This document shows, piece by piece, positions 46,868 to 57,228 of a stretch of 64,000 nt of DNA; within the stretch, counting starts at the first letter, position 1; each line of letters begins with the position of its first letter. The notes beneath the pieces are model-generated. The model searched no databases and was not told the DNA's origin. It saw only the letters and a program-made list of their open reading frames with translations. Both the position numbers and the translations under genes were made by a program. The DNA lies in NCBI GenBank assembly GCA_948146395.1, contig OX411544.1, forward strand, positions 59,855,856 to 59,919,855, written 5' to 3'. This DNA comes from Fragum whitleyi (taxonomy: Eukaryota > Mollusca > Bivalvia > Cardiida > Cardiidae).

Positions 46868-46915
46868 TTACCTAAGGATTGAGAACCCATCGCGTTATCG
46901 ACTGAGCTAAGCAAA
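46868..46915 (-). other. tRNA-like 5' fragment
   Basis: On the minus strand TTGCTTAGCTCAGTCGATAA then CGCGATGGGTTCTCAATCC resembles the D arm and anticodon arm of a tRNA. TAGCTCAGTCG (46899-46909) is an exact A-box match. No B box or acceptor partner follows, so it is a broken tRNA or SINE head. Confidence 0.4.
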
Positions 46916-47134
46916 GATGGTGCAGTGTTTTGGAGGGAATTTGATTTAGCAGGGGTCCATAATATATCCAATACAAAATAACAACTAACTGAAAACGTGA
47001 CAAAGCAGAGGTCAAGTTTATTAAAAACAATTCTAGACTCAGCCCATCTGCCAAAATTTGACCCTAACCTTGTCAGTCTAGCAAGTTGCCTATATCTGCG
47101 CCTTTTTGTAGGGTTTTCCTAACGGGTCTCATTC

Positions 47135-47418
47135 GTTTTTGTTTGTTTGTTTGTTTGTTTGAATGGGGTTTTTACGCCGCTTTCAAAGATCTTTTAGTCA
47201 TATCGCGACTGCCCGAGTGCCTTACAATGGATTACTGATTTCTCCCACACCAGTACTACCGTTACAGCCTTTCCTAGTCTCCAGCTGCTTTCCAACATAG
47301 CTATACGATAATCAACCCATAAGTGGGAGACAAATAGACGGAAAGGGTGAGTGTCACCATTACTAGAGACCTATCGGATGGTAGTCCGACATATTACTAC
47401 TGCGCATGATAGCGGCCC
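47135..47418 (-). mobile_element. tRNA-derived SINE, reverse copy
   Basis: On the minus strand the 3' end reads GAAAGCGGCGTAAAAACCCC then an AAAC-repeat tail (47135-47161 as (GTTT)n on plus). The body (GGGAGAAATCAGTAATCCAT, CTGGAGACTAGGAAAGGC) is clear. The head (GCCGCTATCATGCGCAGTAG) is recognisable but its B box is lost. Confidence 0.7.
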
Positions 47419-47531
47419 GGGTCACATTGGCAAATTGATTCTCTTTCAAATAAACAATATACATGTACTAATTTTGGTATGAAAGCTCAACATGTTTTAT
47501 CAAATGTATCCCTCTAAATTAGAGTTCTCCA

Positions 47532-47743
47532 CGACGGCGGCACTCATCCTTTCCGACTATTTGTCTCTCACCAATGGGTTGATATTCGTAGACCTATGTG
47601 AGGTAGCAGCTTGAGGCTAGGAAAGGAGGTTGTGGTAGTACCGGTGAGAGAAATAGTAGGAATCAATTGTTAGGTGCTCCGAGCGCCGCGATATACTTGA
47701 AAAATTGTTGAAAGCGACGTAAAACCCCATTCAAACAAATCAA
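47532..47743 (+). mobile_element. tRNA-derived SINE, head-truncated copy
   Basis: CGACGGCGGCACTCATCC marks the end of the tRNA part. The body GACTATTTGTCTCTCACCAA, GGCTAGGAAAGG and GTGAGAGAAATAG and the end GTTGAAAGCGACGTAAAACC then CCATTCAAACAAATCAA are well preserved. It lies tail-to-head with the reverse copy just upstream. Confidence 0.75.
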
Positions 47744-47753
47744 GTGTCAAATA

Positions 47754-48390
47754 CCAGTTGCCCTAATAAATGACCATTACATGTAATTAATAGTTCACAA
47801 ATTAGTAAGATCCGTCACCTATGCCTGGGTTTCCATAGAAACCATGCATATTGGAAGGTATGTTCAGATTTTGCCAACATCTTAAACGGTCTGATTTTCT
47901 GCCTTTCTGACAAATCAAGACTTACCAACAACCAATTGTTCAAATAACCAACATGACACAGCTCACAGGCGATTTGTTTTACAATTCGATTGTGTCTTAT
48001 ATGTTGTCAATTGTTCTATCTAAGGACCTTTTGACAAAGATATTATGAAACGATCGCCTATGATGCTACATTTCGGTTAGGATGTTAGTATAATTTAGAA
48101 TATTTCCTAAAATGCTCTGTCTTCGTAGATTGATTTACAATTGTAAACCAGAAATATGTAAGCCTGTGCTTGACATTTCAAACAATTTTATCTGTCCGTG
48201 ATGTAGATGCATCAAGCATTTCTGGGCTGCCACACAGTTCATCAAAATAAGCTCCGATTTTCTATACTGATTATAAGTATGTAGCTTATTTGAAAAGTGA
48301 AGACTTTGATCAGAATGTGCGGATGCTGGTCTTAGCGTTGTGCACATGTGAAATAATGGAATGATGTCACGCAGAGGCTCATATATAGTC
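47754..48390. repeat. Paralogous block 1 (pairs with 53325-53945)
   Basis: Ordered shared words with the second block include ATGACCATTACATGTAATTA, GACAAATCAAGA, GTTCAAATAA, ACCTTTTGA, ATGTAG(C)TTATT and AGACTTTGATCAGA. The block includes MITE G copy 3 at its right end. The two blocks are 5.6 kb apart in direct orientation with many substitutions and indels. Confidence 0.65.
48160..48380. mobile_element. MITE family G, copy 3
   Basis: Left end AAGCCTGTGCTTGACATTTC then AAACAATTT. The right end GTCACGCAGAGGCTC complements GAGCCTCTGCGTGAC. Internal GATCAGAATGTGCGGATGC matches copy 1. Confidence 0.65.
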
Positions 48391-48631
48391 TTTTTTTAAG
48401 CAAACTTTTTTATACTGGTATTTTTATGATAAGTTGGCTCGCAAGAAGAATTAACTGATAGATATTTATATTTTTTCTTTCTTTTTTTAAAAAAAATGAT
48501 TATCTTGGTATTTTTACAAATATAAACGTGCTTATCTTTTTGAATAAACAGAGCAGAAAAAACTGTTTTAAGTCGACTATTACAACGCAGTACAGTCATA
48601 AAATAGATGGTTCTAAGGACTCACACCAGAT

Positions 48632-48682
48632 AGTTTTTGAGAGTCCTGGTTACCGCACGGGAGTTACAGACTCTCAAAAACT
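48632..48682. repeat. Hairpin, 14-bp perfect arms
   Basis: AGTTTTTGAGAGTC (48632-48645) and GACTCTCAAAAACT (48669-48682). Similar words (CAGATAGTTTTGAGAGTCC) occur at about 57877-57895 beside a loose partner, suggesting a decayed dispersed hairpin. Confidence 0.55.
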
Positions 48683-48847
48683 GTAATCTTAAAAGATGGT
48701 CATATGTAAAATATATTTCTATTCGAACAAGTTCTTATACATGTCACAAAGCAGAGATAAAGACAGGGTTTAGGGTTACTCGGTTACTTTTATATAGAAT
48801 ATATAGCAATTTTCCAACTGAGGGATACCAGGTAAAGATTTGAGACA

Positions 48848-49045
48848 CCCCCCCCCCCCCTTTAGAACGTTCCATCAGAAAATGCAAGTGCGGGATTACC
48901 CAAGAAATATTCATGCCAATTTTGGTACAAATTGATTCATTGATTAAGGAGCAGAAATCGTCGACCACACGTGACAACTGATGCGTGGCAGTTTCGGATT
49001 GGCCGTAATTGTTCCTCTTGGGCAACATGCTCAGTTGAGCTTAAA
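48848..49045 (-). repeat. Family B-type head remnant plus poly-C tract
   Basis: On the minus strand it starts with TAAGCTCAACTGAGCATGTT (decayed hairpin head) followed by about one decayed unit. A run of 13 C (48848-48860) ends it. Confidence 0.45.
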
Positions 49046-49093
49046 CAATTCAACCCTTAAGAAAAAATATTCTCCCGTCAAATATCAAGAAGT

Positions 49094-49886
49094 TTAATCC
49101 CTGTCATTCTGAATCTGGAGTATTCCTGCTTTGGTAGGAGTTTAAGACAAAGACCAGCCTTCACATAAGCACACGCTGATCTTAGTCCAAACCATCGTAT
49201 TTTCATCTTTAAACCAGATAAGTTTAAAGATAGTATAATTATGCCCACTTTCGAAGTAGTTGAAGGTCGGTAGGTTGGTAGGTTGGTAGGTAGGTCCGCA
49301 GCATATTTCAAAAAGTATGCAAGAATCACGAATGAAGTGCAGTGCACAAGAACCAAAACTCTACTAGTCATATTTCTTTTAGTTATTCCCCTTTGAAAAT
49401 TGACAAAGAACAGGCAATCGACCTGCTCTAATGTGGGGGGGGGGATAAATGTTTTAAAAGACATCTCTTGTTAAAATGAAAAGTATCTCTTTACTAGTGC
49501 AGTCAGTGCTTTTAGCATTTTCATTTAAATGCAATCTTGCATAAGCACATAATAACATTATGAGCAGTGTGATCTTAGTCCAACGAACCTACATTGCATT
49601 TTCAAACTAGAAAAAAAATAAACACCATTTTTTTAAATAAAAACTGACTTACAATAAGTGCATTCAGTGCTTTCAGCCCTATGATTTCAATGCAATCTTG
49701 CAAAAGCACAAACATGCAGTCTGATCTTAGTCCACACACCATGATTTCCTTTATCAACTATAAAAGATTTTATGTCTTTTTATTTTAAAACAAACACTGA
49801 CCCACAGTTAGTGCATTCAGAAGTTTCAGCACTTTGATTTCAATTCGCAATTTTGCAAAGGTTTTTATTCAGCATGATCAGAATCA
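49094..49886 (+). mobile_element. TTAA-type MITE family M, copy 2 (long, interrupted)
   Basis: It starts TTAATCCCTGTCATTCTGAA and ends near TTATTCAGCATGATCAG, mirroring copy 1 at 12265. Internal blocks CTGATCTTAGTCCA and AGTGCATTCAGTGCTTT recur two to three times, a partial internal duplication. A foreign segment at 49239-49448 interrupts it. Confidence 0.6.
49239..49448. mobile_element. Short insertion with GGTAGGTT repeat, nested in M copy 2
   Basis: The segment is bounded by TTATGCCCACTTTCGAAGTA and GTGGGGGGGGGGATAAAT and carries a GGTAGGTT microsatellite (49262-49295). Termini and microsatellite suggest a minimal pearl-like element related to family D's TACCCCCCAC ends. Confidence 0.5.
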
Positions 49887-50185
49887 AAAAGACAAAGGCT
49901 AAGTGCCAAAATATTGGTACAGTGTTCTTATATGCGTATCTTTCAATATTCATATTGTATTAAGTGCATGGATTTACACGTTGAAAAATTTCTTTCAAAT
50001 TGAGTTAAAGCAACAATAAAATAGAGAAGTTGAAAAGATCAAGAGGTAACGACTTTGTAAAGCATGGCAGCTGAATTCATGTTCTTATATACTGCACTTC
50101 TCTTAGACATATTGCATATGTGTATGAGGTTACAAGTTGATAGCTTGCCTTGGATAAAGGTTACAGGTATTCTAGAAAGAAATCG

Positions 50186-50275
50186 GACGGAAAGACAGAC
50201 AGACGTACGGACGGATATGGTGACTCCAGTATATCGCCTCTCTAACATCGTAAGTGGGGATAGAAATATTAGCAT
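50186..50275 (-). repeat. Family D head remnant
   Basis: GGACGGAAAGACAGACAGAC, ATATGGTGACTCCAGTATAT and CTCTAACATCGTAAGTGGGG then ATA match the microsatellite and hairpin of element D. Confidence 0.6.
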
Positions 50276-50547
50276 TGCCCTCTACCGATAGTTACAGGGA
50301 AGTTTTTTTTTTTAAATCATATCGTCTGTGAGCGACAAAGATCTCATACAGCCTCCTTAGTTTATTCAAGCTGTAGAAACGAGGTTTAAAAGTCGCCCTC
50401 CAACGATTTACCAAATTGTACTCCTACGAGAATTCCAACAATAATTTTGATTCCAAAACAACGATTTAACTTAGTTTTAATTGCCAATCGTTCATTTTTT
50501 AAATCATATTTTGTAAACGGGTTGTGTAATCATGGATTGGTATTTTT

Positions 50548-50660
50548 TTTGGTATTTCTCGCATAGGTACTACCAAGATATGCTTTCCGAGCCTCCGTCT
50601 GCTAACCAAAATAGGTTTATGATCATCAACCCATTGATGGGAGACATATGAGAGTAGGGG
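50548..50660 (-). mobile_element. SINE body fragment
   Basis: GGTATTTCTCGCATAGGTAC, GAGCCTCCGTCTGC and ATCATCAACCCATTGATGGG then AGACA are the complement of the SINE body. Confidence 0.5.
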
Positions 50661-50872
50661 TGAATCGCTTTTACAATCAGGCTTTGTACAATCATTAAAA
50701 TTTGATGTATTGCTGGATGCTATTATTTATTTTCAAAAAAAAAAACTTCTGCAAAATCGAAGCTCAAATATAATATATTGTCATACACCACGTTAAAACT
50801 TTTCTCTCAATATTTTCAAATTTTAGTCATTCTACCTTATGTTGTTGTTTTTTGAATGTGATAGCTGACCAT

Positions 50873-51498
50873 GGGCCTCTTTCAAGACAGGTCATACGAC
50901 CGAAATTTGATCGTATAGCAATCGTACAATTAAAATTGGCTTTCAAGAAACTTTTTGGGTTTCAAGAAAAATGTCGCATCGTAAGCTTTACCATCAAATT
51001 TGAGACACATATAACCTAGTCGAATATTTTACGATTTTGGCTTTGAAAGCTTATTATTTTCTCGGATTTCATATAATCTTTGGCAGAGGTTTCTCTGATT
51101 ATTCAGCTTTGTACATGCCAATGTTCCAAGTTCAATTTAATGAAATAAACAAGTAATACCGAAAAGAGTGGATGCAAATCTTTTGAAGTTGGATTTTGCT
51201 CTACGATGATCGTACGATTGTCGCAGAATGTTTAAATAGCGGTTTATCAAGAACTGACCCTTTGACCTTTGTGATCATGAGTAAAAATGTTTGCTGAACA
51301 AAGCGGACTATTTACCAACTTACCAACAAGATTATATCAAATGACCCGCACGTGCAGATGCGAAAGATTAATTTTACGATCACCAGTTGTCTAAGATTTT
51401 CAAAAAGAAAAATGTGAAAGGCATTTACGACCATCTTAGATATTGTCGTACGGTGATTATAAGATCAATCGTACGATTCTTTTTCTTGAAAGAGGCCC
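50873..51498. mobile_element. Inverted-repeat element Q (GGGCCTCTTTCAAGA termini)
   Basis: A 626-bp element with perfect 15-bp termini GGGCCTCTTTCAAGA / TCTTGAAAGAGGCCC. Subterminal CG-containing words are frequent: ATCGTACGAT at 51209-51218 and 51468-51477, with variants TCGTATAGC, ATCGTACAAT, GTCGTACGG and TTACGATCA. No transposase frame and no clear target duplication. Non-autonomous; superfamily unknown. Confidence 0.7.
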
Positions 51499-51532
51499 GA
51501 TACTCTGTTGAATACGATTTTTAGCTCGGCTG

Positions 51533-52288
51533 TTTTCGAAGAAAATCCGAGGTATTGCTATTGCCTTGGTGTCGTCGTCGTCGTCGTTGTCGTCGTCGTA
51601 CGAAAACTTTGAGATTTTGTGATAACTTTTGAATGGTTAGTGATATTTATTTCATATTCCACATGCTGATTGCCTCGGACAAGGCTTTTCTGTTGGTACC
51701 AAGTTCAGGGTCACCAATCAGGTCAAGGTCATTTTTCAAGGTCAAACTTGTGAAAACAATGCAAAAACTTTGACTTTGTGCGATAACCTTAGAATGGTTA
51801 GTGATAGGGCCTTCATATTTCACATGATGATTGCCTTCGACAAGCACTTTCTGTTGGTTCCAAGTTCAGGGTCATAAGTCAAGGTCAAAGTCATTTTTCA
51901 AGGTTAAACTTGTGAAAAAAATACGAAAATTTAACATTGGCCATTACTTTTAAATGGTAAATGATAGGGCCTTCATATTCAAACATATAATGATTGCCTG
52001 GGTCAAGCACTTTCTGATGGAACCAAGTTCTAGGTCATCAGTTAAGGTCAATTTTCAAGGTCAAAATTGTGAAAAAAATGCAAAGACTTTGACATTTTTG
52101 TGATATCTCTGGTTCTACTGAAGGCCTTCACTTGAAACTTAGCACACATATTCACCATCATAAGAGCAACCTTTTCTATCAAGGGGGATAACTTAAGAAG
52201 CATTTTCTGCAAATTATTCCCCTTTTGCTACTTTGTTTTTTCACCATCCATTAGTGTTTTTTTACCATCCAGCACTTACAGCCGAGCA
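51533..52288 (+). mobile_element. Pearl/HINE-like element, family F
   Basis: Head hairpin AGCTCGGCTGTTTTCGAAGA then AAATCCGAGG, a (GTC)n tract (51571-51600), then about three units of ~160 bp (GAATGGTTAGTGATA at 51631 and 51792; AAATGGTAAATGATA at 51952). The tail contains CTTACAGCCGAGC, complementary to the head. TCAAGGTCA occurs at 51723, 51736, 51879 and 52055. Non-coding. Confidence 0.7.
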
Positions 52289-52437
52289 TAGGAACCCGTA
52301 GGCGGTACTCTTACTTTGCTTTGTGGTACTTGCATTGCCGAATTCCCATCTTTCATATCCTTTCTGTATTTGTAAGCGTTAATGACAAATTCATTCCCTA
52401 ATATTCAATAGTTTTGGGCTTCATTCAGGAAATCGCC

Positions 52438-52712
52438 AGCCGGCGTCATTGCGCAGTAGTAGCGCGTCAAGTTGTTATTTTAACGGTCCTGGGTTCGGTC
52501 CCGACGGTGGCACTTTTCCTTTTCGACAATTGGTTTCAAACCAATGGGTTGATAATTGTAGACCTAAATTGGATAGCAGCTGGAGGCTAGAAAGGAATGT
52601 AATGGTACAACAGGTGTGAGAAATACCAGGAATCCATTTATAGGTGCTCCAGCTGCCGCAATATAACTGAAAGATTGTTGAAAGCGGTGTTAAAGCCCTT
52701 TCAAACAAACAA
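52438..52712 (+). mobile_element. tRNA-derived SINE, near full-length copy
   Basis: Head GCCGGCGTCATTGCGCAGTA then GTAGCGCG, B box GGTTCGGTCCC (52492-52502, one mismatch), body GACAATTGGTTTCAAACCAA, GGCTAGAAAGGAATG and GTGTGAGAAATACCAGGAAT, end GTTGAAAGCGGTGTTAAAGC then CCTTTCAAACAAACAAG. Confidence 0.75.
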
Positions 52713-52940
52713 GAAATCTCGGACAGATATCATAAATTCTCTTATGGGTGCACTTCCTCATGGTGGTGCCGGGATTGGTGCACCTACCAAAGACTTTCCG
52801 TCGTTTTCCAGCCACCTCCTTGTCAATTCTACTTGCCAAATGACATTTCTTGTTTGCATTTTTTTTAAATGAAAAGATTGTATAAAATAAACGGAACTAT
52901 TGCATAAAAAGGTGAGATGGAATAAACTATACTCGTAATA

Positions 52941-53180
52941 TACTTGACATGTTAAGCAAAAAGGACCTTCTGGGGACTCTGTAAATAAATGTTTTAGAAA
53001 GATGTTGGTTCAAGAAGAGGTCAACCAGAGTTCGCATTTCAAGGGTGTGTTTTTATACAGGAAGGTAAAATGATCATTATAGATTCAGAAAATCAGTCAG
53101 GTACAAAATGTTTCACAGTCCGCACAGTCAGACCTGCACCACTTACCAAGAAGGTCCTTTTTTGCCCGATGGGTCACATG
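52941..53180 (-). mobile_element. MITE family T, copy 3 (reverse)
   Basis: GCAAAAAGGACCTTCTGGGG near the left end and CCAAGAAGGTCCTTTTTTGC then CCGATGGGTCACATG at the right give the family T terminal repeats. The internal ACAGGAAGGTAAAATGATCA is the complement of the copy-1 interior. Confidence 0.7.
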
Positions 53181-53324
53181 TGCTAAAAGCTTCTCTGTTT
53201 TCAAGAACAATTTACAAGTTTTAATGTTAAACCGAATTGAGTTTTCTCAATTGTCGGTTTATCCCTCTAGGAATCTAGGAACATGGATTCTTGAATTACG
53301 CGTATATGAATACGATGAGCTGAG

Positions 53325-53945
53325 TACCAGCTGCCCTAAATAATGACCATTACATGTAATTAAGAGTTCATAATTTAGTAAAATTGACATGCATGACTTG
53401 GTCGCCATAGCAACAATTTTCAATATTGGAAGATTGTCTTTCTTTTTCACAATATCTTTCATGTTCCACTTTCCATTTTTTTGTCTTTCTTTTTTCACAA
53501 TATCTTAAACTTTCCATTTTTGTCTGTCTGACAAATCAAGAACTTGACCTTTTAATCAAATGTTCAAATAATCAAAATGATACAATTACAGGATACTTGT
53601 TTTATCATATTTTGTCTTAAATGTTTTTAAATGTACTATTAAAACCTTTTGATAATGTGAAACAATCGCATGTGATGTTTCCTTAGGGTTAGGATTTAAG
53701 TATATTGTAGTATATCATAGAATACTATGTCTTCATTGCTTCTCTGTAAAGGATACCAGACATATTTGAGCTTGTGTCTGACCTGTGACATTTCCAACAG
53801 AAACCCCGAGCTTTTCTAGAAGCATCAAGATTATTCTGTTGTTTTGGACAGTGATGATAAGTCTGTAGCTTATTAATTAGCGCGTGGTGAAAACTTTGAT
53901 CAGACTGTGCAAATGAATAGACTTAGACTGATCTGAGTTTGTTGA
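53325..53945. repeat. Paralogous block 2 (pairs with 47754-48390)
   Basis: See block 1. This copy contains an internal tandem duplication (TTTTTCACAATATCTT-type words at about 53443 and 53490) absent from block 1. Confidence 0.65.
53768..53935. mobile_element. MITE family G, copy 4 (right end lost)
   Basis: GAGCTTGTGTCTGACCTGTG then ACATTTCCAACAG begins the element, and GATCAGACTGTGCAAATG lies inside. The right terminal repeat is not recognisable. Confidence 0.5.
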
Positions 53946-54384
53946 CTACTTTTAAGTAGATTTAACTATGTGCGATTAAACGAGGTTGAAAGGTTTCGCC
54001 GACGATATACCTAAATGTGCTGTTACGGGAAATCAAACAACAATTTTGAACATTCCTAGACAATGATAAAACTTAATTTATATCATTTTATATGTTTTTG
54101 TAAATACAGTGTGGAGTAAAATTCTTTGCTCAGAAAAATTTCTGTGGTCTGGGAGGGATTCGATTCAGGGACCGTCTGATCCTTAAGCCAACGTCGTAAT
54201 CACTAAGCCTCGGACTTCACAAGAGTTGGATACAACTGAGTACTTACAAAAATTAGCCGGTACCATTTTAAACCTCTGATAGAGCTGGAATTCTTTTGTA
54301 GAAATACTCTCAAATAATTCTCTCTTTTTTTTTTTAGCTCACCTGAGCACGAAGTGCTCAAGGTGAGCTATTGTGATCGAGCTG

Positions 54385-54453
54385 TGTCCGTCGTCCGTCG
54401 TCCGTCGTCCGGTCGTCCGGGCGTCCGGTCGTCCGGTCGTCCGGTCGTCCGTC
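54385..54453. repeat. (GTCC)/(GTCGTCCG) microsatellite of family B element
   Basis: Compound GTCC/CGTC tract immediately after the hairpin head. Confidence 0.9.
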
Positions 54454-54553
54454 AACATCTTGTGTGCACTCTAGAGGCCACAGTTTTGGCCCAAATGTCT
54501 TGAAACTTGGTCACAATGTTCGTCTCCATCAACTCTCGGTCAAGTTCGAAATT

Positions 54554-55600
54554 GGGTCAAGTGGGGTCAAAAATGGGGTCAAGGGGTCAAATCTTAGAAA
54601 AACCTTGTGTGCACTCTAGAGGCCACATTTTTGGTCCAAATGCTTTAAAACTTGGTCAGAATGTTTGTCTCCATCAAATCTCGATCAAGTTCGGAATTGG
54701 GTCAAGTGGGGTCAAAAATTGGGTCAAGGGGTCAAATCTTAGAAAAACCTTGTGTGCACTCTAGAAACCACATTTTTGGTCCAATTGTCTTGAAACTTTG
54801 TCAGAATGTTTGTCTCCATCAAAGCTCGACCAAGTTCGAAATTGGGTCAAGTGGGGTCAAAATTAGGGTCAAGGGGTCAAATCTTAGAAAACCCTTGTGT
54901 GCACTCTAGAAGCCACATTTTTGGCCCAAATGTCTTGAAACTTGGTCAGAATGTTTGTCTCCATCAAATCTCAGTGAAGTTCAAAATTGGGTCAAGTGGG
55001 GTCAAAAATAGGGTCAAGGGGTCAAATCTTAGAAAAACCTTGTGTGCACTCTACAGGCCACACTTTTGGCCCAAATGTCTTTAAACTTGGTCAGAATGTT
55101 TGTCTCCATCAAATCTCGATCAAGTTCAGAATTGGGTCAAGTGGGGTCAAAAATGGGGTCAGGGGGTCAAATCTTAGAAAAACCTTGAGTGCACTCTTGA
55201 AACCACATTTTTGGTCCAATTGTCTTGAAACTTTGTCAGAATGTTTGTCTCCATCAAATCTCGATGAAGATTGAAAATGGGTCAAGTGGGGTCAAAATTA
55301 GGGTCAAGGGGTCAAATCTTAGAAAAACATGTGTGCACTCTAGAAACCACATTTTTGGCCCAAATGTCTTGAAACTTGGTCAGAATGTTTGTCTCCATCA
55401 AATCTCAGTCAAGTTCGAAACTAGGTCAAGTAGGGTCAAAAATGGGGTCAAGGGGTCAAATCTTAGAAAAACCTTGTGTGCACTCTAGAGGCTACATTTT
55501 TGGCCCAAATGTCTTGAAACTTGGTCAGAATGTTTGTCTCCATTGAATCTCAGCCAAGTTTGAAATTGGGTCAAGTGGGGTCAAAAATGGGGTCAAGGGG
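54554..55600 (+). promoter_or_regulatory. Array of PuGGTCA direct repeats in family B units
   Basis: In the first unit GGGTCA occurs at 54554-54559, 54564-54569, 54576-54581 and 54584-54589, giving spacers of 4, 6 and 2. The arrangement recurs in most of the following 145-bp units. DR4 and DR2 of PuGGTCA are binding layouts for animal nuclear receptors. This is a direct sequence match only; no functional evidence exists here. Confidence 0.3.
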
Positions 55601-56204
55601 TCAAATCTTAGAAAAACCTTGTTTACTCAAATATCTTGAAACTTCGTCAGAATATTTGAATGAAACGAAGGTTAAGTTTGAAATTGGGTCAAGTTGGGTC
55701 CAAAATGAGGTCAAGGGGTAAAATTTGTTAAAGTCCTTATGTGCACTCTTTGATTGAAAATTATGTATTTTGGTCAGAATGTTTGTCTTGAAATCTTACA
55801 CAAGTTTGATAGAGGGTCAAACACTTTTTTTTAGTACTTTAGAGGCAACATATTTGCCTGAAATGTTAACTTCTTGATATCTTTGACTTTTGTTAAGCCA
55901 TGCATCAGGTGAGCGTTTAAGGGCCAATGGCCCTCTTGTTTCTTTTTTTTTTCGAAAAAAAAAAAACCCCAAAACTACCATACCATACCCTGATATAGAA
56001 ATTGCCAAAATGAACATCTAATTATCTAATACTGTATTATAAAGTCTTTAAGACAGTATTGCCAGTGGGCGGCAAAAAAAATAGTATCTGATATTATTTC
56101 AAGCTGATATACAACATTTAAGCCTCTCGCTTACGTTAAACCAATTGTTCTATTTTGAGACTTGCATAATGAAAGCTTTTGAATGTTCCAGACGATGGTT
56201 TGAT

Positions 56205-56346
56205 TTAAGGTAGTGTAACCGTAAAAGTTACGCAACGCTTCGGATGTCACGAGTTTTAACAGTGTTAACCTAGGTTTCCTAATGATTCCATTTGTGAATG
56301 ATCATGAGTTCCGGAATGTTGCGAAAATTATGATCCACTACCTTAA
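56205..56346. mobile_element. MITE family L, copy 2
   Basis: TTAAGGTAGTGTAACCGTAA ... GATCCACTACCTTAA, with the shared internal AACAGTGTTAACC and GGTTTCCTAATGATT. Shorter than the other copies owing to loss of the inner right arm. Confidence 0.7.
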
Positions 56347-56409
56347 TTGTCATTCTGTAATAGTAACGTGTCATTGTAAGTACAAGCTGAAATGGGAACA
56401 ATTGTCTAA

Positions 56410-56585
56410 ATATTGCCCCGGTGGATGCACATATCCTTTCTGCCATTTGACTCCCAACTGAAAGTCAGAAAGGGATGAAATTGTAGTACTGGTGTGAGAA
56501 ATACCAAGAATTTACTGCCAGGTGCACCAGCTGCCGTGATATGACTGAAACCTATTGAAAGCGGCGTCAAGTCCCAAACAAACAA
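56410..56585 (+). mobile_element. SINE 3' fragment
   Basis: GTACTGGTGTGAGAAATACC, AGGTGCACCAGCTGCCGTGA and TTGAAAGCGGCGTCAAGTCC then AAACAAACAAA match the SINE body and 3' end. The 5' third is decayed. Confidence 0.65.
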
Positions 56586-56709
56586 AATCTTTTTGCCGAC
56601 TTAAAAAAACCCAAACACGCTTTGTATTTACTCCACTGTTTTAGTTTGCATTTGCAGAACAATATTTTTAGTTAAAGAGGTTTTATATGCATTTTTATTC
56701 TTGCATATT

Positions 56710-56713
56710 AATA

Positions 56714-56789
<76 letters not shown>
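56710..56789. repeat. (AAT)n microsatellite, ~26 units
   Basis: The longest trinucleotide tract in the window. The minus-strand open frame through it (poly-isoleucine) is an artefact. Confidence 0.95.
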
Positions 56790-56790
<1 letters not shown>

Positions 56791-56967
56791 GATCTAATAA
56801 TAATAAAGAATCTGCTTCGGATCCAGAATTTCTGTGATCGGGTTATATACAAATATCTAATATACAAATAAATGGGCTTCATTTTCCGAGTATTTTGACT
56901 AAATGTTTTTCCATGAAAACTAAAACATTGTAACATTGTAATTCATTAGATTACATGGGGGGTGATT

Positions 56968-56985
56968 CCCCCCCCCCCCCCCCCC
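56968..56985. repeat. Poly-C tract (18 C)
   Basis: Uninterrupted run of C. Confidence 0.9.
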
Positions 56986-57228
56986 GAGCCCTCAACAAAC
57001 TCTGATTCAACAAGTTAAGAATATATATAAATGCAAAAACAGCCTGCTAACACCTGTCTTAAAATAATCGGGTAACTAAAAGAACTGAATGAAGAAAATG
57101 TGTTAATTCTACTTCACGTAACATTTACTTTAAAGGAATATATATGCAAAACAATATAAATCAAGATGATATCTGACTTCATCAAAATAAGCTTTGTCGT
57201 CTGCTACTACTTTCATTATGAATCAGTC

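Larger units (their letters stand above)
54336..55945 (+). mobile_element. Pearl/HINE-like element, family B, best preserved copy
   Basis: Hairpin head 54336-54369 (AGCTCACCTGAGCAC-GAA-GTGCTCAAGGTGAGCT), CCGT/GTCC tract (54385-54453), then eight well-matched units with an exact 145-bp period (the CCT landmark falls at 54603, 54748, 54893, 55038, 55183) and decayed units after about 55620. The tail is GGTGAGCG then hairpin GGGCCAATGGCCC and TCTTGTTTC. Overlapping open frames of 66-95 codons repeat the phrase LGQNVCLHQ..KFEIGSSGVK. They arise because 145 is not a multiple of 3, so each frame closes after two units; I do not regard them as genes. Confidence 0.8.

Noticed and set aside
54130..54205. 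Minus-strand tRNA-like segment with GAATCGAATCCC
   Set aside because: The B-box-like word is off consensus, the A box fails at a key position and no cloverleaf can be drawn; at most a decayed SINE head.
54507..55721. Chain of overlapping 66-95 codon frames that look like a repeat protein family
   Set aside because: The 145-bp unit shifts frame by one each time, so every frame ends after about two units. No continuous protein is possible.
56628..56936. 102-codon minus-strand frame with poly-isoleucine
   Set aside because: Translation of the (AAT)n microsatellite.
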